A stretch of 64,000 bases of DNA. It comes from Chryseobacterium oncorhynchi (lineage in GTDB: Bacteria; Bacteroidota; Bacteroidia; Flavobacteriales; Weeksellaceae). The position numbers and the translations under genes were made by a program. The notes beneath the pieces are model-generated. The model was not told the origin of the DNA. It saw nothing but the letters and a program-made list of their open reading frames with translations, and ran no database searches. The first letter of the stretch is position 1. Every line of letters starts with the position of its first letter. Below, piece by piece: positions 50,270 through 58,976 of the stretch. The stretch lies in assembly GCF_002899895.1 (NCBI RefSeq), contig NZ_PPEI02000003.1:186001-250000 (forward strand), in the 5' to 3' direction.

Positions 50270-53200
50270 ATGTTAAAAAAGATAATAGATCGTCCAGTAC
50301 TGGCGACAGTAATATCCCTTATTATTGTCATTTTGGGGATCATAGGGCTGAACCAGCTGGCAGTTACCAGATTTCCGGATATTTCTCCGCCTACCATTAC
50401 GGTTTCCGGTTCGTATCCGGGAGGAAACAGTGAAACGGTCATTCGTTCCGTGGTAACTCCTCTGGAAGAGCAAATCAATGGAGTGGAAGACATGAGCTAC
50501 ATGAAATCCACAGCAAGTAATGACGGAACATTTACAATCTCTGTTATATTCAAGCAAGGAGTCAATGCCGATCAGGCAGCAGTAAATGTACAGAACAGAG
50601 TACAGCAGGCTACTCCGATACTGCCTCAGGAAGTGGTAAGGATGGGATTAACAACCTCCAAGCAGCAGAACAGTATGGTATTGATCTTCAATATTTATAC
50701 TGAAGACAATAAGCAGTATGACGAAACCTTTCTTCAGAACTATGCCAATATCAACCTTATCCCACAGATCAAGAGGGTAAAAGGAGTAGGGCAGGCGCAG
50801 ATCTTCGGAGTTAAGGATTATTCCATGAGAATCTGGCTTAATCCACAGAAAATGTCCTCTTACGGACTTGAACCTTCGGATGTTTCCAATGCTATTGCAG
50901 ATCATAGTTTAGAATCTGCTCCTGGTAAATTGGGTGAAGAATCTAATGCAGCTTTAGAATATGTCATCAGATATAAAGGGAAAAAGAATAAGCCGGAACA
51001 ATATGAAAATATCGTTGTTAAAAATGACGGAACCAATGTAATCAGGCTTAAAGATGTGGCCCGTGTAGAGTTTGGGTCCATCAATAACAGTGGAGATAAC
51101 CTTTCCAATGGTAAAAATGCGGTTACGGTGGCCATTATGCAGACTACAGGATCCAATGCCAATGAAATTGAAATAGGCGTAAATAAAGCGATTGACCAAC
51201 TGGCAAAATCATTTCCTCCCGGGATAAAATATACCAAGGTAATGAGTACCAAGGAAAGACTGGATGAAGCAACAGGACAAGTAAAATCTACCCTGATAGA
51301 AGCATTTATCCTTGTGTTTATTGTGGTATTTATCTTTTTACAGGATTTCAGGTCTACCATTATTCCTGCAATTGCAGTGCCTGTAGCCATTATTGGTACA
51401 TTCTTCTTCCTTTTGGTATTAGGATTCACCATTAATGTATTGACATTGTTTGCCCTTGTACTGGCCATTGGTATTGTCGTCGATGATGCCATTGTAGTAG
51501 TGGAAGCCGTTCACAGTAACATGGAAGGAACAGATCTTTCAGGAAGAGATGCCACTCACAAGGCGATGAGTGAAATTACAGGCGCTGTTATTTCAATTAC
51601 GCTGGTAATGTCTGCGGTATTCATTCCTATCGGGTTTATGTCAGGCTCAGCAGGGTTATTCTATAAGCAGTTTGCTTATACATTAGCCATTGCCATTATT
51701 ATTTCAGCAGTGAACGCCCTTACTTTAACACCTGCTTTATGTGCTGTATTCTTGAAAAATCACCATGCAGAAGAGGGTGGGAAGCCGAAAGGATTTGGAC
51801 AAAGATTTGCCGTTGCATTTAATGCAGGGTTTAGTAACATGACAGACCGTTATGCAAAAGGGGTACGGTTTTTAATTGGACGTAAATGGATTGCAGCGGG
51901 CTTGGTAGCAGGGATTATTGGGCTGTCAGCATGGCTTATGACAAGTACAACCAAGAGTTTTGTTCCAATGGAAGATGACGGATTCTTTATCTATTCATTA
52001 AGTATGCCGCCAGGAACAGGATTGACAAAAACAACCGAAGTTTCCAATAAGATCAATGCCATTTTAAAAACGGTAGACGCTGTTGAGGAAAATACATCCA
52101 TTACAGGATTCAACCTGTTGAGTAACAGTGCGGGACCAGCCTATGCCATGGGGTTTGTAAAATTAAAACCTAAAAAGGAAAGAGGAGCCGTTCAGGATAT
52201 TGACGAAATCATGAATATCGTTAATGGAAAGTTGTCTGTAATCAAAGAGGGAAGCGTTATGAGTTTCAGAATGCCTCCGGTAGAAGGATATGGGGTGACA
52301 AATGATGCTGAAATTGTTCTTCAGGACCGTATGGGTAGAGATCCACAGGTTCTTAAGGCAAAAGCAGATGATGTAATTGGACAGTTAATGCAGGTTCCGG
52401 AAGTTGCCTACGCCTATACCATGTTTAGAGCAGACTATCCTCAGTTGGAGCTTGAAGTAAATGAAGATAAAGCGAAGCAGCTAGGAGTAAGCATTGCTAA
52501 TTTATTGGGAACAGTACAGACCTATTTCTCAGGAGATCAGTCTCAAAACTTCTCAAGATTCGGAAAGTTTTATAGAGTAAATATAAAGGCTGACGGTGTT
52601 TTCAGAATGGATGAACAGGCGTTCAATGATATTTTTGTCAAGAATAATAAAGGCGAAATGGTTCCTGCCAATACCTTAATCACTTTGAAAAAAGTATATG
52701 GTCCGGAGTCCGTTCAGCGATATAATCTTTACAATTCTCTTAATATCAACGTAGTGCCGAAACCGGGAATCAGTAATGGAGCCTTGATGGATAAAATTGA
52801 ACCAACGTTGAATAAACTTCCATCCGACTACAGTTATGAATGGACAGGATTAAGTTTGGAAGAGAAATCAGCAGGAAGTCAGACCGTTGTCATCCTGGGA
52901 TTATGTCTACTTTTCGTTTATCTGCTTCTTGCAGCCCAATACGAAAGTTATATTCTTCCGTTAGCAGTAATGCTTTCCATCCCAACAGGAATTGTAGGAG
53001 CTTTCCTTGGAATAAAAGCGATAGGACTGGATAATAACATCTATGTGCAGGTAGGATTAATCATGCTTATTGGTCTATTGGCAAAAAATGCAATCCTTAT
53101 TGTAGAATTTGCAGTCCAAAGAAGAAAATCAGGACTTTCCATTCTGGATTCAGCATTGGAAGGAGCAAAGGCAAGGCTGCGTCCCATTATTATGACCTCA

Positions 53201-53422
53201 TTGGCCTTTATTGTAGGGATGATTCCATTGATGATTTCTACTGGAGGAATGGCCTCAGGAAATAAATCCATCAGTGTAAGTGCTGCAATAGGAATGTTGA
53301 GTGGAGTAGTTCTGGGAGTATTTGTAATTCCTGTACTGTATATGTTCTTCCAATATCTAGATGAAAAATTTTCATCCAAGAAGAAATATAACACAGTAGA
53401 AGCCCCTGTAGTTCAAAAATAA
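50270..53422 (+). CDS. RND efflux transporter permease (HAE1 type)
   Basis: Proton-driven inner-membrane pump of 1050 residues. The N-terminus MLKKIIDRPVLATVISLIIV is a typical first helix. TM4 contains LAIGIVVDDAIVVVEAVHS with the two aspartates of the proton relay, and TM10 contains LLAKNAILIVEFA with the lysine. The two large periplasmic loops and two 6-helix halves are visible. Probable substrates are hydrophobic drugs, dyes or bile-type detergents. It is flanked by the adaptor and the outer-membrane channel, so the pump set is complete. Confidence 0.96.
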   Translation: MLKKIIDRPVLATVISLIIVILGIIGLNQLAVTRFPDISPPTITVSGSYPGGNSETVIRSVVTPLEEQINGVEDMSYMKSTASNDGTFTISVIFKQGVNADQAAVNVQNRVQQATPILPQEVVRMGLTTSKQQNSMVLIFNIYTEDNKQYDETFLQNYANINLIPQIKRVKGVGQAQIFGVKDYSMRIWLNPQKMSSYGLEPSDVSNAIADHSLESAPGKLGEESNAALEYVIRYKGKKNKPEQYENIVVKNDGTNVIRLKDVARVEFGSINNSGDNLSNGKNAVTVAIMQTTGSNANEIEIGVNKAIDQLAKSFPPGIKYTKVMSTKERLDEATGQVKSTLIEAFILVFIVVFIFLQDFRSTIIPAIAVPVAIIGTFFFLLVLGFTINVLTLFALVLAIGIVVDDAIVVVEAVHSNMEGTDLSGRDATHKAMSEITGAVISITLVMSAVFIPIGFMSGSAGLFYKQFAYTLAIAIIISAVNALTLTPALCAVFLKNHHAEEGGKPKGFGQRFAVAFNAGFSNMTDRYAKGVRFLIGRKWIAAGLVAGIIGLSAWLMTSTTKSFVPMEDDGFFIYSLSMPPGTGLTKTTEVSNKINAILKTVDAVEENTSITGFNLLSNSAGPAYAMGFVKLKPKKERGAVQDIDEIMNIVNGKLSVIKEGSVMSFRMPPVEGYGVTNDAEIVLQDRMGRDPQVLKAKADDVIGQLMQVPEVAYAYTMFRADYPQLELEVNEDKAKQLGVSIANLLGTVQTYFSGDQSQNFSRFGKFYRVNIKADGVFRMDEQAFNDIFVKNNKGEMVPANTLITLKKVYGPESVQRYNLYNSLNINVVPKPGISNGALMDKIEPTLNKLPSDYSYEWTGLSLEEKSAGSQTVVILGLCLLFVYLLLAAQYESYILPLAVMLSIPTGIVGAFLGIKAIGLDNNIYVQVGLIMLIGLLAKNAILIVEFAVQRRKSGLSILDSALEGAKARLRPIIMTSLAFIVGMIPLMISTGGMASGNKSISVSAAIGMLSGVVLGVFVIPVLYMFFQYLDEKFSSKKKYNTVEAPVVQK

Positions 53423-53469
53423 TCCGATACCGGAGAGTACATAAAAAATCGGAAAAAATAAATTGACAA

Positions 53470-54885
53470 ATGAGAATATTTAATATAAAAAATTTCCTTA
53501 TTTCAGGCGCAATGGCATCAGTACTGGTGTCCTGCGCCGTAGGGAAATCCTATACAAGAACAGACCTTAAGGTACCGGAAACCTATAAAGAATCTGTACA
53601 GGTAACGGGAGATACAGTCGTACTTCCATGGAAGACTTTCTTTAAGGATCCCAAACTTATGGGATTAATAGATAGAGCTTTAACCCGAAACAACGAAGTG
53701 AATGTTGCCCTGAAAAATATAGAACAACTGGATCTTGTCTACAAACAGGCCAAGTTATCTCTAATGCCTACTTTAGACCTTACTGCAGGAGCCAACCGTA
53801 GCTGGGCATCTACAAATACCCTTAATGGATCGTTGAACGAGCAGTTTGTAGGAACCAAGTATATGGATGACTTTAGTGCGGCTCTAAGACTTTCATGGGA
53901 AATTGATATCTGGGGGAAAGCCAAAATGCAGAAAGAATCAGCTGCTGCAGAATATTTTGCTCAAAAGGAAAACCTAAATGCTGTAAAAAGCAGGATTATT
54001 GTTCAGGTAGCACAGGCTTATTATAACCTGATAAGCTTAGATGAGCAGTTGAAAATTGCAGAACAGAATATTGAATTAAGTAATAGCACTCTTAAAATGA
54101 TGGATCTTCAGTTTAAGGCGGGGCAGATCAACTCATTGGCGGTACAGCAATCTGAGGCGCAGAAAAAAACTGCTGAACTCTTGATTCCGCTAGCCAAACA
54201 GAATATTTCCGTTCAGGAAAATGCCCTGAGCATCCTTTGTGGAGAATATCCCTCTAAAATCGAAAGAGAAGGAAACCTGAAAATGATGATTCCTGAAAAT
54301 AAACTTTCACAGGGACTTCCTGCCCAGTTGTTAAGTCGAAGACCAGATCTAAAAGTAGCAGAATTTAATGTCATCAGCCTGAATGCAAAAACAGGACTGG
54401 CAAAAGCGGCGATGTACCCAAGTATCAGTCTGAGCCCACAGATTGGAGTGAATTCCAATAAATTTAGCTCATGGTTTGATATTCCGGGATCTATTACCAA
54501 GGCAGTTGCCGCAAACCTTGCCGCCCCTATTTTCCAGAAAAAACAGTTGAAAACAGCTTATGAAACGGCTTTAATTGAACAGGAAAAAGCGGCAATTAAT
54601 TTTAAACAATCAGTAATGACTGCTGTTGGAGAAGTTTCTGATGCCATGGCAAAGTCTCAGGGTTCATCGGAAAGACTACATCTTTTAGATCAGAGAACGG
54701 CTATTTTAGACAAAGGCATCAATGATGCACTAAAGCTGTATAAAAGCGGAATGGCGACCTATCTGGAAGTTATCACAGCCCAGAACAATAAGCTTCAGAA
54801 TGATCTGGAAGCCATTAATGTTACCCTTGAAAGATTAAATGCTGAGGTTGACCTTTACAGGGCGCTCGGCGGTGGAGTAGAATAA
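53470..54885 (+). CDS. RND outer membrane channel (NodT-type lipoprotein)
   Basis: Third part of the tripartite pump: a TolC-like outer-membrane channel with signal peptide and lipobox VSC (followed by AVGKSYTR). KVPETYKESVQVTGD is the usual start of NodT-type factors, and LKNIEQLDLVYKQAKL and NPEL-type helices (TALIEQEKAAINFKQ) show the two repeats. Length 471. It is 47 bases downstream of the permease and ends in a terminator. It is clearly different from the free-standing channel at 1868. Confidence 0.93.
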   Translation: MRIFNIKNFLISGAMASVLVSCAVGKSYTRTDLKVPETYKESVQVTGDTVVLPWKTFFKDPKLMGLIDRALTRNNEVNVALKNIEQLDLVYKQAKLSLMPTLDLTAGANRSWASTNTLNGSLNEQFVGTKYMDDFSAALRLSWEIDIWGKAKMQKESAAAEYFAQKENLNAVKSRIIVQVAQAYYNLISLDEQLKIAEQNIELSNSTLKMMDLQFKAGQINSLAVQQSEAQKKTAELLIPLAKQNISVQENALSILCGEYPSKIEREGNLKMMIPENKLSQGLPAQLLSRRPDLKVAEFNVISLNAKTGLAKAAMYPSISLSPQIGVNSNKFSSWFDIPGSITKAVAANLAAPIFQKKQLKTAYETALIEQEKAAINFKQSVMTAVGEVSDAMAKSQGSSERLHLLDQRTAILDKGINDALKLYKSGMATYLEVITAQNNKLQNDLEAINVTLERLNAEVDLYRALGGGVE

Positions 54886-54904
54886 TACTTAAATAATAAA
54901 TTAT

Positions 54905-54937
54905 AAAAGGAAGTTGTATCATGCAGCTTCCTTTTTT
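54905..54937 (+). terminator. Terminator after the RND pump operon
   Basis: AAAAGGAAGTTG pairs with CAGCTTCCTTTT (one wobble) around TATCATG, then a T-run. Confidence 0.75.
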
Positions 54938-55148
54938 CATTAAATCAAACTTTAAAATATAATATTGAGAAGAATTTTTGTTTTTTAATTGAAAAATTTT
55001 ATTTGAAAGTAATTTTTTACATTCATTGAATCAGGTAGTTATGAAAAATATTGCTTTTTTTTGAAAAATATGTGCAAGATTTTTAAAAAAGAGGGTTTAT
55101 ATCAATGAGTACTCGAAATAATTAATGTTTAATGAAAAAAATAATGTA

Positions 55149-55724
55149 ATGAAGAAATTTACAGTATCTCAATTCTTGATAGCTATTTTACTTGTATTCA
55201 CAGGTTTCACTTTCTACTCATGTAATAATGACGGCCCGGAGATTCCGCCGGTAAAGCTTGATGATGTTAAAGGAAATTATAAAGGTAGACTGATTACCAT
55301 ACAAGGAAATGTAAAAACAGAAAAAATAAAGGATTTTAAAGTAAAGAAAGATACCATAGCGTTTGCAGAATTTCCGGTAGATGAAATTGTGAAAACAGTA
55401 GTAAAGGATCCGGTAAAGGCAGAAGCTGCAATCAAGGCAATAGGAAAAGTGAAGTATGATCTTAAATATACAGCTTCAGTAAATACTTCCAGTAATGCAG
55501 TAGAATTGCTTTTCGCACCCAAAGTAATGGAAATTCGTATTCCTGTGGATGGCGTGACCAAAAAGACAGAAGTTACGTTGGTGGCAAAGCAGAAAGGATT
55601 TTATGTAGGTCTGGACGGATCGTTGAGGTTTGCTCTGATAGCAGATAAGATTACCGTAGATGGTACAGTACTAGCCCCTTATGAAGCTATTAATTATAAT
55701 TTCCCGTTCTGCGTGAAGATTTAA
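55149..55724 (+). CDS. DUF4840-type lipoprotein
   Basis: Exported lipoprotein. I start at ATG 55149 (191 residues), because MKKFTVSQFLIAILLVFTGF begins a clean signal peptide that ends in lipobox FYSC, followed by NNDGPEIPPVK. LDDVKGNYKGRLITIQGNVK and the beta-rich remainder fit the DUF4840 family, common in Bacteroidota and of unknown role. Its gene lies between the RND operon and the sigma factor, bounded by terminators on both sides. Confidence 0.72.
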   Translation: MKKFTVSQFLIAILLVFTGFTFYSCNNDGPEIPPVKLDDVKGNYKGRLITIQGNVKTEKIKDFKVKKDTIAFAEFPVDEIVKTVVKDPVKAEAAIKAIGKVKYDLKYTASVNTSSNAVELLFAPKVMEIRIPVDGVTKKTEVTLVAKQKGFYVGLDGSLRFALIADKITVDGTVLAPYEAINYNFPFCVKI

Positions 55725-55741
55725 TGAATAGTTACTACTAT

Positions 55742-55776
55742 AAATGGATTGCATTTATAAGATGCAATCTATTTTT
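55742..55776 (+). terminator. Terminator after the DUF4840 gene
   Basis: GATTGCAT (55747-55754) and ATGCAATC (55762-55769) pair around TTATAAG, followed by TATTTTT. Confidence 0.7.
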
Positions 55777-55818
55777 GCTTTAAAATTTTAATCAATATAT
55801 CGGATACTGGAGCAGTAC

Positions 55819-56385
55819 ATGGAAGAAAGTAAAGAACAGATTTTGGTAAAGCGCCTTCTGAAAAAGGAGGAAGCCGCCTGGAAAGAGCTTTTTGGAGCTT
55901 TTTCCGGTAATCTGACCTATGTATGTTCCCGATATGTGTCTGAAAGAGAAGATGTGCATGATGTGCTTCAAAACAGTTTTATCAAAATGTTCCGCTCTAT
56001 AGAATCATTTGAATACAGAGGAGCTGGCTCTTTGAAAGCCTGGATCACCCGTATTACGGTAAATGAATCCCTAAAGTACATCAAGCAGAAAGGAGACTTT
56101 AAATCAACTGTTGAGGTAGATGATCTTCCCGACCTTCCCAATGAAGAGGAACCAGATTTTGAGGAAATTCCAAAGGCTGATATTATGGAAATCATCCGGT
56201 CACTTCCGGATGGATACCGAACGGTCTTTAATCTGTATGTGTTTGAACAGAAGAGTCATAAGGAAATTGCATTGTTGTTGGGAATTGCAGAAAATTCTTC
56301 TGCCTCACAGTTTCATCGTGCAAAAGGGCTGCTTGTTCAGAAAATAAAAGAGTTTAAAATGTCAAAAAAAGCACAATATGAATAA
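55819..56385 (+). CDS. ECF-type RNA polymerase sigma factor
   Basis: Alternative sigma factor of 188 residues with regions 2 and 4. Region 2 has REDVHDVLQNSFIKMFRSI and GAGSLKAWITRITVNESL; region 4 has PDGYRTVFNLYVFEQKSHKE and LLGIAENSSASQFHRAKGL. It ends overlapping the next gene by eight bases, as in many sigma/anti-sigma pairs. It probably directs RNA polymerase to stress or envelope genes, but the signal is not known. Confidence 0.9.
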   Translation: MEESKEQILVKRLLKKEEAAWKELFGAFSGNLTYVCSRYVSEREDVHDVLQNSFIKMFRSIESFEYRGAGSLKAWITRITVNESLKYIKQKGDFKSTVEVDDLPDLPNEEEPDFEEIPKADIMEIIRSLPDGYRTVFNLYVFEQKSHKEIALLLGIAENSSASQFHRAKGLLVQKIKEFKMSKKAQYE

Positions 56386-57784
56386 CGAATGGCTCAATAC
56401 CCTGCGAAGCAGAATGGAAGACCATGAAGAGGGTGTTCCGGAGGGGTTGTGGGATGACATTAGAGATGAATTGTTCTCGGAAGAAGAGAGCAAGATCATA
56501 GCTGGTGTTACTCCGGTAGTCAATGATGATGTGGAAAAAGAAAATGGAAAAGGAGGTGAAAAAGTAGGATATAAGTCCTTGTTTTATCGTATTGGAGGGA
56601 TCGCAGCGGCGGCAGCTTTGGTTTTTATGATCGTGAAGATATTGCCACAAGATGATAATAATAAGACTTTTTCAAAAAATCATTTAGATTTAAATAAGGG
56701 TGCCAATAGAAATTCAGTGTTAAAAGGTTCAGAAGATCAGGAAGATAAAAATGTTGAGGGAAAGCCCATCATGAGTACTCCTCTTGTTCAAAATAATTTT
56801 AATGGAGTAAGATCAGAGAAAAGCATACATACCATAAATCTTGAAGATATAGAGAGAAAGAAAACAGGAAATAATGAAGATTTTCAGGTAATTACACACA
56901 ATACTGATAGCGTAGAACCGTTCCGGCAGGAGGATAAAACTTTATCTGCTTTGCCTTTGGCGAATGAAACGAGAAAGGCTCAGATTGATGAAAAGGAAAC
57001 AGATGAAAGTCTTTTTAAAAAGGAAAAAATAGAAGAAAAATATGCTGATCATAAGAAAGATAAGGCATTAAAATCTCATAAAGATAAATCCTGGATGCTG
57101 AGCATGCTTACAGGAAATGCTTCTTCCAATTCTGCGGAACAACAGTTCCCGGGATATGCCTCTATGGATGGAAAGCCCATGAATATTGAAGCGGTATGGA
57201 GCGCCTCCGAGTATGTGGATGATCCTTTGACGGAAATATTACTAGCGAACCAAAGTAAGCCAGTAGAAGCAAGAATACGACATAAGGTTCCTGTAACATT
57301 TGGATTATCCGTTTATTATAATTTGGGCAAAAGATGGGGGATAGGAACGGGGCTGAACTACACAAAACTAGCTTCTGAGCTTCATTCAGGAACCAGTGCT
57401 AACTATATTAAAGGAAACCAGACTGTTCATTATATAGGAATTCCGGTTCAGGTTAATTATAACGTGATTCAGAAAGGAAAATTTACAGGATATGTAACAG
57501 GAGGTACTTTGGTGGAGAAACAGGTGGCAGGAAGCATTGCAACCACCTATGTTGTGGATGATGAAGTAAAAGAGACTTCTAAGGAAAGTATTGATCACAA
57601 GCCTCTTCAGTTTTCGGTGAATACGGCTGTGGGACTTCAGCTAAAAGTCATCAACCGATTGGGAATCTATGCAGAACCGGGAATAGGATATCATTTTAAG
57701 GATGACAATTCTCCCAATACAATCTATAAGGAAAAACCTCTGCATTTTAATGTGAAATTTGGGATTAGATTATTGATTGATTAG
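56378..57784 (+). CDS. Putative anti-sigma protein fused to an outer-membrane-like barrel
   Basis: 468 residues with an odd layout. The cytosolic N-terminus has LRSRMEDHEEGVPEGLWDDI, a motif seen in Bacteroidota proteins that follow ECF sigma factors and thought to be the anti-sigma part. One membrane helix (GIAAAAALVFMIVKIL) follows near residue 75, then a long charged linker with few hydrophobics. The last 170 residues (VTFGLSVYYNLGKRWGIGTGL, FSVNTAVGLQLKVINRLGI, FNVKFGIRLLID) look like an outer-membrane beta-barrel. Overlaps the sigma gene by eight bases. Confidence 0.72.
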   Translation: MNNEWLNTLRSRMEDHEEGVPEGLWDDIRDELFSEEESKIIAGVTPVVNDDVEKENGKGGEKVGYKSLFYRIGGIAAAAALVFMIVKILPQDDNNKTFSKNHLDLNKGANRNSVLKGSEDQEDKNVEGKPIMSTPLVQNNFNGVRSEKSIHTINLEDIERKKTGNNEDFQVITHNTDSVEPFRQEDKTLSALPLANETRKAQIDEKETDESLFKKEKIEEKYADHKKDKALKSHKDKSWMLSMLTGNASSNSAEQQFPGYASMDGKPMNIEAVWSASEYVDDPLTEILLANQSKPVEARIRHKVPVTFGLSVYYNLGKRWGIGTGLNYTKLASELHSGTSANYIKGNQTVHYIGIPVQVNYNVIQKGKFTGYVTGGTLVEKQVAGSIATTYVVDDEVKETSKESIDHKPLQFSVNTAVGLQLKVINRLGIYAEPGIGYHFKDDNSPNTIYKEKPLHFNVKFGIRLLID

Positions 57785-57835
57785 AAAGGAAGTGAATGGG
57801 GGTTTACAAAGGACATCAAACTTAAATGTCAACAT

Positions 57836-58795
57836 ATGAAAACAAAACTAATTTTTTTAACGTTTTTACTGTTCAGCTTTCTGAATATAAAAGCCCAATG
57901 TAATCCTACCATTACCAGTCCCAGACTTGGCGCCATATTTTCAGAGAAGATTCTTTTCTGTGAGGGAGAAGATGAAGTACTTTCTACACAAGCCTTTGGC
58001 ACTTACCAATGGTACAAGCAGGAATGGACGTGGCAGACTCCCAATAATAACCCATGGGTTGCCATTCCAGGAGCTACCTCACAACAATTAACCATTAATG
58101 GAGGAGATCAGCTTTTTTACTTTAAGGTAAAAGTTACCGATGGTGATTGTGCTGCCGAAAGTCCGGAAGTGATGGCAGATGGCTATATGTATGGTCTTCC
58201 GGCTATGATTTCTACATTTATCCCCGGAACTTATGAAATTACAGATACAGGAGAAGCTAATATCTGTGACGGAGCTTCTGTGACATTTGAGAATGTATTT
58301 CCTGTAGTGTACGGAACCCATACCTGGTTTAAATGCGTTCCCACTACATCTGCTCCCTTTACTGGAGATTCATGTGTTATTCCTGGTGCAACAGGAGATA
58401 CTTATAAGGCTGAAAAGAGTGGTAAATACGGCTTTTATGCCTGTACAGAATATTGCCCTAATCAATGCCAAATGTTAGATCCGTTTTCATTTGTACAGCT
58501 GAACTTTGGTAATTGGCCTTTCTGTGGAGATCTGGGAACAGGAGAGACCAAAATGAAAAGCAATACACTTAATATATATCCAAATCCTACAGCACAGTTC
58601 CTTTATATTGGTAAAGAATCAGAGGTATATAAGGAGATTGCCATCATAGATATGTCCGGAAAGCTGGTTCTGAAGAAAAATGATCACCAATATAAACAAC
58701 CTGTTGATGTGAGTCATTTGGTTCCGGGAAATTACATCATCGTTTCCAAAAGTAAAAATGGAGAAGTCTATAGAAATAAATTTATAAAAAAATAG
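57836..58795 (+). CDS. Type IX secretion cargo with C-terminal sorting domain
   Basis: Secreted protein. The signal peptide is MKTKLIFLTFLLFSFLNIKAQ. The C-terminal 75 residues are a type A sorting domain: LNIYPNPTAQFLYI, then IAIIDMSGKLVLKK, VDVSHLVPGNYIIV and YRNKFIKK, so the protein leaves by the T9SS. The middle is cysteine-rich and Ig/lectin-like in pattern (CEGEDEVLSTQAFGTYQWYK, EKSGKYGFYACTEYC), probably with disulfides. Length 319. It follows the sigma/anti-sigma genes by 52 bases and could be one of their targets. Confidence 0.85.
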   Translation: MKTKLIFLTFLLFSFLNIKAQCNPTITSPRLGAIFSEKILFCEGEDEVLSTQAFGTYQWYKQEWTWQTPNNNPWVAIPGATSQQLTINGGDQLFYFKVKVTDGDCAAESPEVMADGYMYGLPAMISTFIPGTYEITDTGEANICDGASVTFENVFPVVYGTHTWFKCVPTTSAPFTGDSCVIPGATGDTYKAEKSGKYGFYACTEYCPNQCQMLDPFSFVQLNFGNWPFCGDLGTGETKMKSNTLNIYPNPTAQFLYIGKESEVYKEIAIIDMSGKLVLKKNDHQYKQPVDVSHLVPGNYIIVSKSKNGEVYRNKFIKK

Positions 58796-58834
58796 GATTA
58801 AATAATCTTTTCGTTAGTTTTTAATAATGGTTTG

Positions 58835-58864
58835 AACGGCACATAATTTTGTGCCGTTTTTTTT
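58835..58864 (+). terminator. Terminator after the T9SS cargo gene
   Basis: AACGGCAC and GTGCCGTT pair around ATAATTTT, followed by six to eight T. Confidence 0.85.
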
Positions 58865-58912
58865 GTGATGATAATAGCTTTTTCATTCTATATATTTTTA
58901 AGTTATTGATAA

Positions 58913-58948
58913 CACGTCAAGTTTTGGCGTGCCACAGGAATATATTTG
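58913..58948 (+). promoter_or_regulatory. Promoter box with an adjacent inverted repeat
   Basis: TATATTTG (58941-58948) is an exact -7 box 28 bp before the beta-helix gene. Directly upstream CACGTCAA and TTGGCGTG (58913-58931) form an 8-bp stem with a 3-nt loop (one wobble). It could be an operator or an RNA hairpin in front of the promoter. Confidence 0.45.
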
Positions 58949-58976
58949 TAAAACCTTAATTATTAAATATTAAAAA

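Noticed and set aside
50902-51492. 196-codon frame opposite the RND permease
   Set aside because: Antisense shadow of a highly conserved transporter; its composition follows from the codon use of the sense strand.
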